Source: Porticoccus sp. W117
GTDB taxonomy: Bacteria > Pseudomonadota > Gammaproteobacteria > Pseudomonadales > Porticoccaceae
Length of the DNA stretch: 64,000 bases
Assembly (NCBI RefSeq): GCF_030341905.1
Contig: NZ_JATAAF010000002.1
Coordinates: 1-64,000 of the forward strand
Reading direction: 5' to 3'
Shown piece after piece: positions 52,519 through 61,010 of this stretch. The translations under genes were made by a program, and so were the position numbers. Under the pieces are notes generated by a model, which searched no databases, was not told the DNA's origin, and saw only the letters and a list, made by a program, of their open reading frames with translations. Every line of letters begins with the position of its first letter. The first letter of the stretch is position 1.

Positions 52519-52652
52519 CGTCATTGCGAGCCGCCGCAGGCGGCGCGGCAATCTCGTCCGGTTAAGTAGCAGATTGATGGAGATTGGTTGTACGCTACGC
52601 TCAGCCCAAGGGCTGCCCAAATCAAAGATTTGTCACTGCTTTCGCAATGACG
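52519..52652. repeat. CGTCATTGCGAG repeat downstream of iscX
   Basis: CGTCATTGCGAG with the hairpin CCGCCGCAGGCGGCG at the left end and TTCGCAATGACG at the right end, flanking about 90 bp that contain GCTACGCTCAGC. Nothing else is seen in the 285-bp space between iscX and the next gene. Confidence 0.65.
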
Positions 52653-52788
52653 AGAGGTGACTTAACCCTGGCGATCTGCCCACAAACCATTTGCCCGCAA
52701 ACCAGCCCCCGGCGTAGAATGGCAGAAGCGCCATCGCAGCAAATAAAACACCTAAAAAAAGCCAACATAAAACTGTCGCGGGGATTCT

Positions 52789-54723
52789 ATGAGCTCTAAA
52801 GAGGAGCTTTATAAGGTACTTCTGGAGATATCTCCCTACGGCACCCTGTTCTTTGTTTATGGCGTCTGCATTGAATGCAACGACAAAGCCATGACCCTGC
52901 TGGGCTGCGAGCGCAGCCACCTGATTGGCGCTTCTCTGGATGAAATCTCCGGCGACGAATCCTCCGCACTTATTGACCTCAAGCTGCAACTCAAGCGCGC
53001 TGTTAACAGCGACCAGAAGCGTCTGCAGTGGCGCTGCCCGCAGGGCTCTGGTGATGGCGTTGATATCGATCTGTGCATTGAACCAGTGCCCCACAACCCG
53101 CGGGAATTTGTGGTGACGCTGATGGAGGCGAGGGCCAACTCTCAGGCTCAGCCTTTATCGCCGCAGCCCGTTCGCCAGCCAGAAAACGCAGCCCCCCAAC
53201 AAACTGCTGAGCCGGAACCGCCGGCTATCAATCGGCCGGAGCAGAAAGAAGACCCGGAACAGGTACTGCAGGCTGCCATGAGCGCTGCCGCCCGAGCGGT
53301 AAAGGAAAAGCCGGAAGTCGCAGAACCCAGGCAAGCCAGCCCCGAAACTGAGGTTGTAGAGCAGGAAGTCGTTGTTGAGCCACCTTCAGCGGCTCAGGAA
53401 GCGCCCAAGCAAACTCACCAGGACAGGGTGTTCGACAGCCTTACCAAACTCCCCAATCGGCAGTTCCTGATTGAATCTCTGGATAAGTACTTCGACGCCA
53501 CCCGCACCGAGGAAATCTGCGGTGCCCTGTTGATGATCGACCTGGACAATTTCAAGGACATCAATGACTCCTGGGGCCACACCGTTGGCGACCAGGTGGT
53601 GAAAAAAGTGGGTTCTGCCATCGCTCATATTGTGCGCGGCGATAACGTGCTGGCGCGCCTTGGCGGCGACGAGTTTGTGTTGTTTATCCCGCAGATTTCC
53701 GACAGCGTGTCTCAGGCCGCCTGGGACGCCCAGGCAATGGCGGAGAAGGTGCGCGAATCCATTGCCAACCCGATTTTTATCGATGGCCATGAGCTGGTTC
53801 TTACCGCCAGTATCGGCATTGCCCTGTTGACCGATAATGACCTCACCTCAGAGCGGGCGCTGCAGTACGCCGACAGCGCCATGTACGAATCCAAACGCAA
53901 GGGTCGCAACGGCATCGCCTTTTTCGATCCTTATATCACCGAAAAAGCCCAACGCCAGATCGGCCTCAATATCCGCCTGCGCAAAGCCCTGGATAACCAG
54001 GAATTTGCCCTTTATATCCAGCCGCAAATTGAGGTAGATACTGGCCGCGTGATCGGCGGCGAGGCCTTGTTGCGCTGGGTGAATACCGAGAAAAGCCACA
54101 ATATGCCCTCGGAGTTTATCCCGGTCTTGGAATCCTCCGGGTTAATCGTCAACGTGGGCCACTGGGTAATCCGTACCGCCTGTGAATACCTGCGCAATTT
54201 TATCGACGAAGGCATTTGGCGCGACGGTATGCAAATGGGCATCAATATCAGCCCCCGCCAGTTCCGTGACCCGCAGCTACTGGAAGTGGTACAGCACAGC
54301 ATCACCAGCTACAACGTGGACCCGCGCCATCTTAACTTTGAGGTCACCGAAAACCTGCTGATCGAAGATGTGGACGAGGTGGTGAGCAAAATGAACGCCA
54401 TCAAGTCGCTGGGTTCCTGCTTCTCCATCGACGACTTCGGTATCGGCTACTCGTCCATGATCTACTTGAAGCGCCTGCCGTTCGACCACCTGAAGATCGA
54501 CCGGGAATTTATCCGCAATATCCACCGCGATCCGGAAAGCCGCGGAGTGGTAGAAGCCATTATGGCGGTATCCCGCCAGTACGGCTTGCAAGTGATCGCC
54601 GAAGGAGTGGAAAACGCCGAGGCCCTCAACGTGCTCACCAAAGTAGGCTGCGATAGCTACCAGGGCGCCCACTACAGCATGCCAGTGCCGGTAGATCGGT
54701 TCCGCGAGCTGCTTGTCGCTTAA
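52789..54723 (+). CDS. PAS-GGDEF-EAL cyclic-di-GMP signalling protein
   Basis: A 644-residue cytoplasmic protein with no membrane helix. Residues 1-110 look like a PAS sensor (LYKVLLEISPYGTLFFVYGVCIECNDKAM...LIGASLDEI). A Pro/Glu/Ala/Gln-rich linker (about 118-205) follows, then GGDEF (RLGGDEFVLF, intact) and EAL (GGEALLRWV, DDFGIGYSSM, intact). Both output motifs are complete, so the net activity is not predictable. It replaces the usual iscX-ndk neighbourhood together with the next three genes. ATG at 52789; the Shine-Dalgarno sequence (CGGGGA) is short. Confidence 0.92.
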   Translation: MSSKEELYKVLLEISPYGTLFFVYGVCIECNDKAMTLLGCERSHLIGASLDEISGDESSALIDLKLQLKRAVNSDQKRLQWRCPQGSGDGVDIDLCIEPVPHNPREFVVTLMEARANSQAQPLSPQPVRQPENAAPQQTAEPEPPAINRPEQKEDPEQVLQAAMSAAARAVKEKPEVAEPRQASPETEVVEQEVVVEPPSAAQEAPKQTHQDRVFDSLTKLPNRQFLIESLDKYFDATRTEEICGALLMIDLDNFKDINDSWGHTVGDQVVKKVGSAIAHIVRGDNVLARLGGDEFVLFIPQISDSVSQAAWDAQAMAEKVRESIANPIFIDGHELVLTASIGIALLTDNDLTSERALQYADSAMYESKRKGRNGIAFFDPYITEKAQRQIGLNIRLRKALDNQEFALYIQPQIEVDTGRVIGGEALLRWVNTEKSHNMPSEFIPVLESSGLIVNVGHWVIRTACEYLRNFIDEGIWRDGMQMGINISPRQFRDPQLLEVVQHSITSYNVDPRHLNFEVTENLLIEDVDEVVSKMNAIKSLGSCFSIDDFGIGYSSMIYLKRLPFDHLKIDREFIRNIHRDPESRGVVEAIMAVSRQYGLQVIAEGVENAEALNVLTKVGCDSYQGAHYSMPVPVDRFRELLVA

Positions 54724-54727
54724 CCCC

Positions 54728-54765
54728 CGTCATTGCGAGGAGCGCAGCGATGCGGCAATCTCCTG
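54728..54765. repeat. partial CGTCATTGCGAG repeat
   Basis: CGTCATTGCGAGGAGCGCAG followed by CGGCAATCTCCTGAA, a half element of the family at 52519. It is followed at 54782-54803 by a GACGTCGGAAGTCTGACGTC palindrome of the GACGTC-word type and by GTTGGGCTTCGCCCAAC at about 54810-54826. Confidence 0.6.
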
Positions 54766-54907
54766 AATTTGGCACCCGGCCAGACGTCGGAAGTCTGACG
54801 TCAAACGCAGTTGGGCTTCGCCCAACGATAGCCAGTTTCTATTCAAAATAAACGAGTCCCGAAAAATAAGCGCGTTTTTATAATTATCATGTGCTGGCGA
54901 TAATCCC

Positions 54908-55408
54908 ATGAAACTCAAGTTGTTTGTTTTATCTCTCGCCATAGTTGTCTTTACGCCAGTATTTGCATGGGAACCTGAACAGGCTCCAGCTAACAGCATA
55001 TTAATCAAATATGATCTTTTTGAACCATATGGTACTACTGAGGTTGAAGTATCAGTGGATTCGAATGGTTACATAGAAACTCTTCAGATAAGAACTGGCA
55101 TCAAATGGGTGGATGTCCCAAAAAAGGATTTAACTAAATATAGGCACCCAAGTTTGCCTGATACTGAAATCATGCATTACGGAAATTATGATGATGAGAG
55201 TGGTTTAGGTGGCTCATTTTCTCTTTGTATTCCATATGGACCATTAAAGAGAGTTGAAGATGGAAAATATTGGCAGAGAGCAGTTTTAGCCATACAGGTA
55301 ACCCCTAATGCTGAATATGTGAAGGATATAAAATTTCCAAAAGATGGGGTCTATTATGAGGAAATGAATGGTTGCCAGGCAGCTGCACAAGAATTGTATG
55401 GTCTTTAA
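54908..55408 (+). CDS. orphan exported protein, AT-rich gene
   Basis: A 166-residue protein not recognised as any family. Signal peptide MKLKLFVLSLAIVVFTPVFA; the mature part has alternating hydrophobic residues (TTEVEVSVDSNGYIETLQIR) and two Cys (FSLCIPYG, MNGCQAAAQ) that could form a disulfide. The N-terminal part resembles a TonB-C/energy-transducer-like or secreted beta sandwich (VEVSVDSNGYI), but weakly. Codons are clearly more A/T-ending than in all neighbouring genes, which suggests recent acquisition. It stands alone between repeats and azlD. Confidence 0.75.
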   Translation: MKLKLFVLSLAIVVFTPVFAWEPEQAPANSILIKYDLFEPYGTTEVEVSVDSNGYIETLQIRTGIKWVDVPKKDLTKYRHPSLPDTEIMHYGNYDDESGLGGSFSLCIPYGPLKRVEDGKYWQRAVLAIQVTPNAEYVKDIKFPKDGVYYEEMNGCQAAAQELYGL

Positions 55409-55488
55409 AATAATAAACGAGAATCAAGGGCGGTAAGGGCACAGATTTATTTTCTCGAATTTGGTCGCTCCAAATAATTGCTTGCTGA

Positions 55489-55797
55489 TCAAAGCAAGTG
55501 TTTCAGGATAAGAAAAACTCCCATACCTGTTACCAGGGTAAATACATGATTTCGCGTAAAGTGAGCGACTATTGCCGCGGCAGTTAACCCCGCCAGTTCA
55601 GCAATGGTAATTGCCAGATTTCCGTCTTTATCCATCAGCAGTGTCACCAACAATGCGGATAGGGTTGCCGGGGCGACATACTGCAAGGCTCGTTGTAGTG
55701 CCTGGGGCATTTTCCGATTGGCAAACGCCAGAATGAACACGGCCCTGCAAGCGTACGTGCCAAGACCAACAAGAAAGATGGCGAGCAGTGGGCTCAT
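55489..55797 (-). CDS. azlD: AzlD-type branched-chain amino acid exporter subunit
   Basis: A 102-residue membrane protein with three to four helices: LLAIFLVGLGTYACRAVFIL, APATLSALLVTLLM and LAGLTAAAIVAHF. It is the small partner of AzlC (BrnFE-like export of branched-chain or other amino acids). ATG at 55797, overlapping the azlC stop by 4 nt (ATGA). Confidence 0.88.
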   Translation of the reverse strand: MSPLLAIFLVGLGTYACRAVFILAFANRKMPQALQRALQYVAPATLSALLVTLLMDKDGNLAITIAELAGLTAAAIVAHFTRNHVFTLVTGMGVFLILKHLL

Positions 55798-56471
55798 GGT
55801 TTTATCCTCTCAGCAATAATGCCTGCTGCAACACCGGCCACAGCGCCAACCAGTAATCCCGTACGATTTGGCAATTCTATACAGGCCAGTGTTACTCCGG
55901 CACCGACAAGAGCGGCAACCAGCTTGGGGGGCTTATCAATACCCAGTACGATCAAGCCGAGAAATAATACCGGGACTGCAAATTGCAGGTGCCAGGATTC
56001 CGGCACCTGCGGGCCCACAAGCAACGCAAATGCGGTGGTGATTTGCCATATAACCCAAAAAGTAAACCCGGCCGTCAGGTAGTAAATTCGAAAGGCGTCC
56101 GGGTGCTCAGCGGTTCGCAGCATGGCCAGAGCAAACACCTGGTCAATCAGCAGGTAGGGGCCAAAAAACTGCATCCACCTGGGCTGCTGTTGAAAGCTGG
56201 GGGCGATGGCTCCGGAGTACATCAAATGCCTGGCGTTTACCACCAGTGCTGCGCCAATCGCGGCAATCGCGGTCACCCCTGAGCCCAACAGGGAAATCAA
56301 CGTCATTTGCGCGGCTCCGCCAAAGATAAGCCATGAGCTTGACCAGCCAACAACTGGATTGATACCCGCGCTAATGATGGCCAGCCCGATCACAAAAGCG
56401 AACGGCACCGCTGGCAGGCACAAGGGCAGGGTATCTATCAGGGCTTGTCGGATGATATGGGGGTGCTTCAT
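55794..56471 (-). CDS. azlC: AzlC-type branched-chain amino acid exporter subunit
   Basis: A 225-residue membrane protein with seven or so helices. The AzlC pattern is visible in LPLCLPAVPFAFVIGLAI, SSWLIFGGAAQMTLISLLGSG and VVNARHLMYSGAIAP. It forms a two-component amino acid exporter with AzlD. ATG at 56471. It is divergent from ndk across about 180 bp. This pair separates the isc block from the ndk-rlmN block. Confidence 0.9.
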   Translation of the reverse strand: MKHPHIIRQALIDTLPLCLPAVPFAFVIGLAIISAGINPVVGWSSSWLIFGGAAQMTLISLLGSGVTAIAAIGAALVVNARHLMYSGAIAPSFQQQPRWMQFFGPYLLIDQVFALAMLRTAEHPDAFRIYYLTAGFTFWVIWQITTAFALLVGPQVPESWHLQFAVPVLFLGLIVLGIDKPPKLVAALVGAGVTLACIELPNRTGLLVGAVAGVAAGIIAERIKP

Positions 56472-56653
56472 TGGAGTGGCCTGTAGGTAAATCGTGATTC
56501 AGGCAAAACAATACCAGTTTTGTATGCGCTGCGTTTGTTGGCTTATGGTTGTAACCAAGGCTCGCGGAGAGTAAAATTCGCCCCCGATTTTCAAGGGCTG
56601 GCGCTTTGCTGGCTCGTGTCTAAACAGTACGCTTACTCTGGAGAAAGCAAGCA

Positions 56654-57079
56654 ATGGCAGTTCAACGCACTCTGTCCATCATCAAGCCCGATGCCGTCGC
56701 CAAAAATGTGATTGGCGAAATCGACGCCCGTTTTGAAAAGGCAGGTCTGAAAGTAGTCGCCATGAAAATGGTTCGTCTTAACGAAGAAAGCGCCGGTGGT
56801 TTCTACGCCGAGCACAAAGAGCGTCCTTTCTTCCCCGCTTTGATTGAGTTTATGACTTCTGGCCCGGTAGTGGTTCAGGTTCTGGAAGGTGAAGAAGCTG
56901 TGGTTGCCAACCGTGATTTGATGGGTGCCACCAACCCCAAGGAAGCGGCTGCCGGTACTATTCGTGCTGACTTTGCTGAAACTATCGATGCCAACGCGGT
57001 ACACGGTTCTGACTCTCCAGAATCTGCTGCCCGTGAGATCGCTTACTTCTTTAACGCAGACGAGATCTGCGAACGCTAA
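56654..57079 (+). CDS. ndk: nucleoside diphosphate kinase
   Basis: A 141-residue kinase that equilibrates NTP pools. [17 protein letters not shown] at the start and the phospho-histidine site [16 protein letters not shown] are intact. ATG at 56654 after GGAGAAAGC. Its stop overlaps the rlmN ATG (TAATG), so the two are coupled. Confidence 0.97.
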   Translation: MAVQRTLSIIKPDAVAKNVIGEIDARFEKAGLKVVAMKMVRLNEESAGGFYAEHKERPFFPALIEFMTSGPVVVQVLEGEEAVVANRDLMGATNPKEAAAGTIRADFAETIDANAVHGSDSPESAAREIAYFFNADEICER

Positions 57080-58266
57080 TGTCGGCATCGACGGCGCCTG
57101 ATGCCGTGCAGCAAATGCCAGCAAACGAGCCCCAGAAGGTTAACCTTCTGGGGCTTTCTGCTGAAAAGCTGGTGGCATTTTTTGCCTCAATTGGCGAAAA
57201 ACCGTTTCGTGCAACCCAGGTATTGAAGTGGATTCACCAGCTGGGTGCAGAAAACTTTGAGCAGATGACCAACCTTTCCAAGGCGCTTCGCGCCAAATTG
57301 GAAGAAAAGGCCGAAATTCGCGCGCCGGAGGTGGTCAGCCAGCAGGATTCCAGCGACGGTACCCGCAAGTGGCTGATTCGCGTCACAGGCGGTAGTTGTG
57401 TGGAAACCGTATTTATTCCCGACGGTGATCGCGGCACCCTATGCGTATCGTCCCAGGTAGGCTGCTCCCTGGATTGCAGCTTCTGCGCCACCGGCAAGCA
57501 AGGTTTTAACCGCGACCTCACCGCGGCTGAAATCATCGGCCAGGTATGGATCGCCGCTAAATCCTTTGGTCAGTTGGAACCCAAGGCAGAACGCACCGTC
57601 ACTAATGTGGTGATGATGGGCATGGGTGAGCCACTGCTCAATTTCGAGAATGTGGTCGACTCCATGAATCTGATGCTCAATGACAACGCCTATGGTTTGT
57701 CGAAGCGTCGAGTGACCTTGAGTACCTCCGGTGTGGTGCCGGCTTTGGATAAACTGGGTGATGTCACCGATGTGTCCCTGGCTATCTCCCTGCACGCCCC
57801 CAACGATGAGCTGCGCAACGAGCTGGTGCCCATCAACAAAAAATACCCCATTGCCGTACTGCTGGATTCCACCAGGCGTTATCTGGAAAAAATGCCCGAT
57901 ACCCACCGCAAGGTGACGGTGGAATACACCCTGATCGACCAGGTGAATGACCGCCCTGAACACGCCCGGCAACTGGCTGAATTGATGCGGGATGTGCCTT
58001 GCAAGATCAATCTGATACCCTTTAACCCGTTCAGTCAGTCTGACTACAAGCGGGTCAGCAACAATTCCTTGCACCGCTTTCGGGATATTTTGTACCGGGC
58101 AGGCTACACTGTGACCGTTCGCACCACCCGCGGCGACGATATCGCCGCCGCCTGTGGTCAGCTGGCCGGTACTGTAAATGACCGTACCCGCCGCAGCGAA
58201 CGCTACCGCCAGCAGGCCGCGGAAAAGGTGGCTGATGAGCAGGCGGTTCGTTTTGTAGAGCGTTGA
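57079..58266 (+). CDS. rlmN: 23S rRNA/tRNA (adenine-C2) methyltransferase RlmN
   Basis: A 395-residue radical-SAM enzyme that methylates A2503 of 23S rRNA and A37 of some tRNAs. The radical SAM cluster is CSLDCSFC-type (Cys129, Cys133, Cys136). The two mechanistic cysteines are Cys122 (TLCVSSQVG) and Cys359 ([10 protein letters not shown]). ATG at 57079 overlaps the ndk stop. Confidence 0.97.
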   Translation: MSASTAPDAVQQMPANEPQKVNLLGLSAEKLVAFFASIGEKPFRATQVLKWIHQLGAENFEQMTNLSKALRAKLEEKAEIRAPEVVSQQDSSDGTRKWLIRVTGGSCVETVFIPDGDRGTLCVSSQVGCSLDCSFCATGKQGFNRDLTAAEIIGQVWIAAKSFGQLEPKAERTVTNVVMMGMGEPLLNFENVVDSMNLMLNDNAYGLSKRRVTLSTSGVVPALDKLGDVTDVSLAISLHAPNDELRNELVPINKKYPIAVLLDSTRRYLEKMPDTHRKVTVEYTLIDQVNDRPEHARQLAELMRDVPCKINLIPFNPFSQSDYKRVSNNSLHRFRDILYRAGYTVTVRTTRGDDIAAACGQLAGTVNDRTRRSERYRQQAAEKVADEQAVRFVER

Positions 58267-58281
58267 TTAAAGGGGATTTGG

Positions 58282-59067
58282 GTGAAGCTCAGCTGTTGGT
58301 TCAAAGGTTTTTCGGTATTTTGCCTGTTGCTGGCAATGTCTGGCTGTGTGACCGAAGAAATCACCTCTCGCGGCCCGGTGGAGGAGATCGACAAGCAGAA
58401 GGTTTTGGTAAAGCAGATTGATCTGGGTTTTCGCTACATCGGCCGCAATAATCTCGAAAAAGCCCGTTTTCACCTCAGTAAAGCCCTGAATATTGACCCC
58501 AAATCTGCCCGTGCCAATACCGGCTTTGCCCTCATTTACAACAAAGAAGGCGAGAGCGAGCTGGCTGACAAGCATTTTCGCAGGGCTCTCAGTGGCTCGG
58601 GTAAAAATACCCAGGCGCGTTTTTATTACGCGGTTTTTTTGCTGGAAAAGCAGCGCATTGACGAGGCCAGAGCGCAACTGGCCAAAGTTACCAAAGACGT
58701 CGACTTTAACAACCGTGCACTGGCTTTTTTAAGCCTTGGGCAGGTAGAAACCAAATTGGGTAATGCTCAGGCGGCGCGGGCTGCTTTCGATAAAGCCTTG
58801 CGGCTGAACGGCAATATGGCGCTGGCCTACCTGGAAATTGCCGAACTCGAATACACCGACGGCAACTACCAAAACAGTTTTAACTACCTCAGCAACTACC
58901 GCCGCCTGGTGCCGCGACCCAATGCCAGAAGTTTGTGGCTGGGTGTGCGCGTTGAACACCGTCGCAACAACCGGGATGCTGAGGACAGCTACGGTTTGGC
59001 ACTGGAAAAAATGTTTCCTGGTTCCAAGGAGAATCTCGCCTACCAACAGTGGCGAAAACGCCGATAA
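58282..59067 (+). CDS. pilF: type IV pilus biogenesis/stability lipoprotein PilF/PilW
   Basis: A 261-residue TPR lipoprotein. Lipobox LAMSGC with Cys22, then about five to six tetratricopeptide repeats (GFRYIGRNNLEKARFHLSKAL, ANTGFALIYNKEGESELADKHF, ALAFLSLGQVETKLGNAQAA...). It guides outer-membrane assembly of the PilQ secretin. GTG start at 58282 after AAAGGGGA. It sits at its usual place between rlmN and rodZ. Confidence 0.92.
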   Translation: MKLSCWFKGFSVFCLLLAMSGCVTEEITSRGPVEEIDKQKVLVKQIDLGFRYIGRNNLEKARFHLSKALNIDPKSARANTGFALIYNKEGESELADKHFRRALSGSGKNTQARFYYAVFLLEKQRIDEARAQLAKVTKDVDFNNRALAFLSLGQVETKLGNAQAARAAFDKALRLNGNMALAYLEIAELEYTDGNYQNSFNYLSNYRRLVPRPNARSLWLGVRVEHRRNNRDAEDSYGLALEKMFPGSKENLAYQQWRKRR

Positions 59068-59070
59068 GGC

Positions 59071-59337
59071 AGGGGGCGCTCTCAATGGGTCAGTTATTTC
59101 TGTTGCCCCTGAAATGGCGCCAGACAAGGCATGAGGAGTGTGGTTTGGTCATTCCAAATGAGCGACGAATAACACAGTATGGCGCCATTTCAGGGGCAAC
59201 CCGAAGGGCTGGACCCACTTTGACCCTCAGCGGTGTTGCCGTTCGCTTATGTAGAATGACTACACGGCACTCACGGCGCCTTGCTGAGAGTCAAAGTGGG
59301 TCCAGCAGTAACAACTGACCCATTGAGAGCGCCCCCT
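59071..59337. repeat. 267-bp branched palindromic element (outer stem plus two internal hairpins)
   Basis: The outer arms 59071-59095 and 59313-59337 are perfect 25-bp complements. Inside lie two separate hairpins: 59102-59122 with 59180-59200 (21 bp, perfect; core CCCTGAAATGGCGCC) and 59208-59231 with 59283-59306 (24 bp, one mismatch; core GGACCCACTTTGAC). The loops are 57 and 51 nt. It encodes no protein. The three-way, cloverleaf-like layout with defined ends suggests a non-autonomous mobile element. Confidence 0.85.
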
Positions 59338-59355
59338 TTACCCAAAAGGCATCAC

Positions 59356-59778
59356 ATGCAAGATAACAATAAAGATCAAAGCAGTGACAGGGAAGAGGCT
59401 AAACAAAGCTGGCAGACACCGGGTATTGCACTGCGTCAGGGACGCCGTGCCCAGAACCTGACGGAAGACGAAGTGTGCCGGGAATTGGGGTTGCGAATTG
59501 GCGTGTTAAAAGCGCTGGAAAGTGATGATTTTGAACGCCTGCCCACGGATGTGTATGTGCGCGGATATATACGCAGCTATTGCCACTTGCTGGGTATGGA
59601 AGAACAGCCGGTGCTGGAAAGCTACGAAGCCTATTGCCAGCAACTGCCCGGCAGCCACGGCAAGCCGGCAACAGAGGGGCAGGTGACCAAGCAACAGCCC
59701 TGGTGGCAACAGCCAAAAAGCTGGCTGATTGCCGGTGTGGTGTTTTTGGTGGCTGTGGTTTTGGCAGTGCTTTTGTAG
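59356..59778 (+). CDS. rodZ: short RodZ-like protein: HTH domain and membrane helix only
   Basis: A 140-residue protein. Residues 22-95 are the RodZ cytoplasmic HTH_25 domain (GIALRQGRRAQNLTEDEVCRELGLRIGVLKALESDDFERLPTDVYVRGYIRSYCHLLGM), then a linker and one membrane helix (122-140). RodZ usually continues with a periplasmic DUF4115 domain (about 300 residues in total), which is missing; only 94 nt separate the stop from ispG. ATG at 59356. The call rests on the HTH domain and the pilF-rodZ-ispG position. It may still link MreB to the membrane. Confidence 0.85.
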   Translation: MQDNNKDQSSDREEAKQSWQTPGIALRQGRRAQNLTEDEVCRELGLRIGVLKALESDDFERLPTDVYVRGYIRSYCHLLGMEEQPVLESYEAYCQQLPGSHGKPATEGQVTKQQPWWQQPKSWLIAGVVFLVAVVLAVLL

Positions 59779-59872
59779 TTATTAGTAGTTATTTGATGCC
59801 ATGATGAGCCGCCCGAAGGGCGACAGTAAGAATTTTTGGTAGTGATATCAGTAGATAAGTCGGTGGTAGTCC

Positions 59873-60991
59873 GTGCAGTTTGAATCCCCCATTGTAAGAC
59901 GAAAAACCCGCCAGATTATGGTGGGTGATGTACCTGTGGGCGGCGGTGCCCCCATTTCGGTACAGAGTATGACCAACACCGAAACCACCGATGTGGCGGC
60001 TACCGTGGCCCAGGTGACGGCGATTCAGGAGGCCGGTGCCGACATAGTGCGGGTATCGGTGCCCTCCATGGACGCGGCGGAGGCCTTTGGCGAAATTCGC
60101 AAGCAAGTGACCGTACCGCTGGTGGCGGACATTCACTTCGACCACAACATCGCCCTGCGGGTGGCGGATCTGGGCGTTGATTGCCTGCGCATCAACCCCG
60201 GCAATATCGGTCGCGAGCACAAAGTGCGGGCGGTGATCGACAAAGCCCGCGACCTCAATATCCCGTTGCGGATTGGTGTTAACGCCGGTTCCCTGGAAAA
60301 AGACCTGCAGCGCAAATACGGCGAACCCACCCCGGATGCTCTGGTGGAATCTGCCATGCGCCATGTGGACATTCTCGACCGCCTGGATTTTCAGGACTTT
60401 AAAGTCAGCGTTAAAGCCTCGGACATTTTTATGGCGGTGGGTGCTTACCGCAAGCTGTCGGACAAAATTGAACAACCCTTGCACTTGGGTATTACCGAGG
60501 CTGGTGGTTTCCGCTCCGGTGCGGTGAAGTCTTCTATCGGCCTGGGCCTGCTGTTGATGGAAGGCATAGGCGATACCATGCGCGTGTCTCTGGCGGCTGA
60601 TCCGGTGGAAGAGGTTCGCGTTGCCTGGGATATGCTGAAAAGCCTGCGGCTGCGTTCCAAAGGCATCAACTTCGTGGCTTGCCCCAGCTGCTCCCGGCAG
60701 AATTTCGATGTGGTGAAAACCATGAACGAGTTGGAAACCCGCCTGGAAGATATCACCACGCCCATGGATGTGGCAGTGATCGGCTGCATCGTCAACGGCC
60801 CCGGTGAAGCCAAAGAAGCCGACCTGGGCTTAACCGGTGCGTCACCCAGCAACCTGGTTTACATCGACGGTAAGCCGGATCACAAAATCGGCCAGGAAAA
60901 TCTGGTGGATACTCTGGAAACATTGATTCGCGATAAAGCCGCCGTCAAGGCCGCTGAACAAGAGCAAATTATTGCCCGGTCAGAAGGCTAA
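59873..60991 (+). CDS. ispG: (E)-4-hydroxy-3-methylbut-2-enyl-diphosphate synthase
   Basis: A 372-residue [4Fe-4S] enzyme of the MEP isoprenoid pathway, of which dxs is at 5-6.8 kb. N-terminal TIM barrel ([29 protein letters not shown]), C-terminal cluster ligands Cys270, Cys273 ([10 protein letters not shown]) and Cys305 ([10 protein letters not shown]). GTG start at 59873 ([20 protein letters not shown] aligns with E. coli). Confidence 0.96.
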   Translation: MQFESPIVRRKTRQIMVGDVPVGGGAPISVQSMTNTETTDVAATVAQVTAIQEAGADIVRVSVPSMDAAEAFGEIRKQVTVPLVADIHFDHNIALRVADLGVDCLRINPGNIGREHKVRAVIDKARDLNIPLRIGVNAGSLEKDLQRKYGEPTPDALVESAMRHVDILDRLDFQDFKVSVKASDIFMAVGAYRKLSDKIEQPLHLGITEAGGFRSGAVKSSIGLGLLLMEGIGDTMRVSLAADPVEEVRVAWDMLKSLRLRSKGINFVACPSCSRQNFDVVKTMNELETRLEDITTPMDVAVIGCIVNGPGEAKEADLGLTGASPSNLVYIDGKPDHKIGQENLVDTLETLIRDKAAVKAAEQEQIIARSEG

Positions 60992-61010
60992 CTCTACTGC
61001 AGGAAATACC

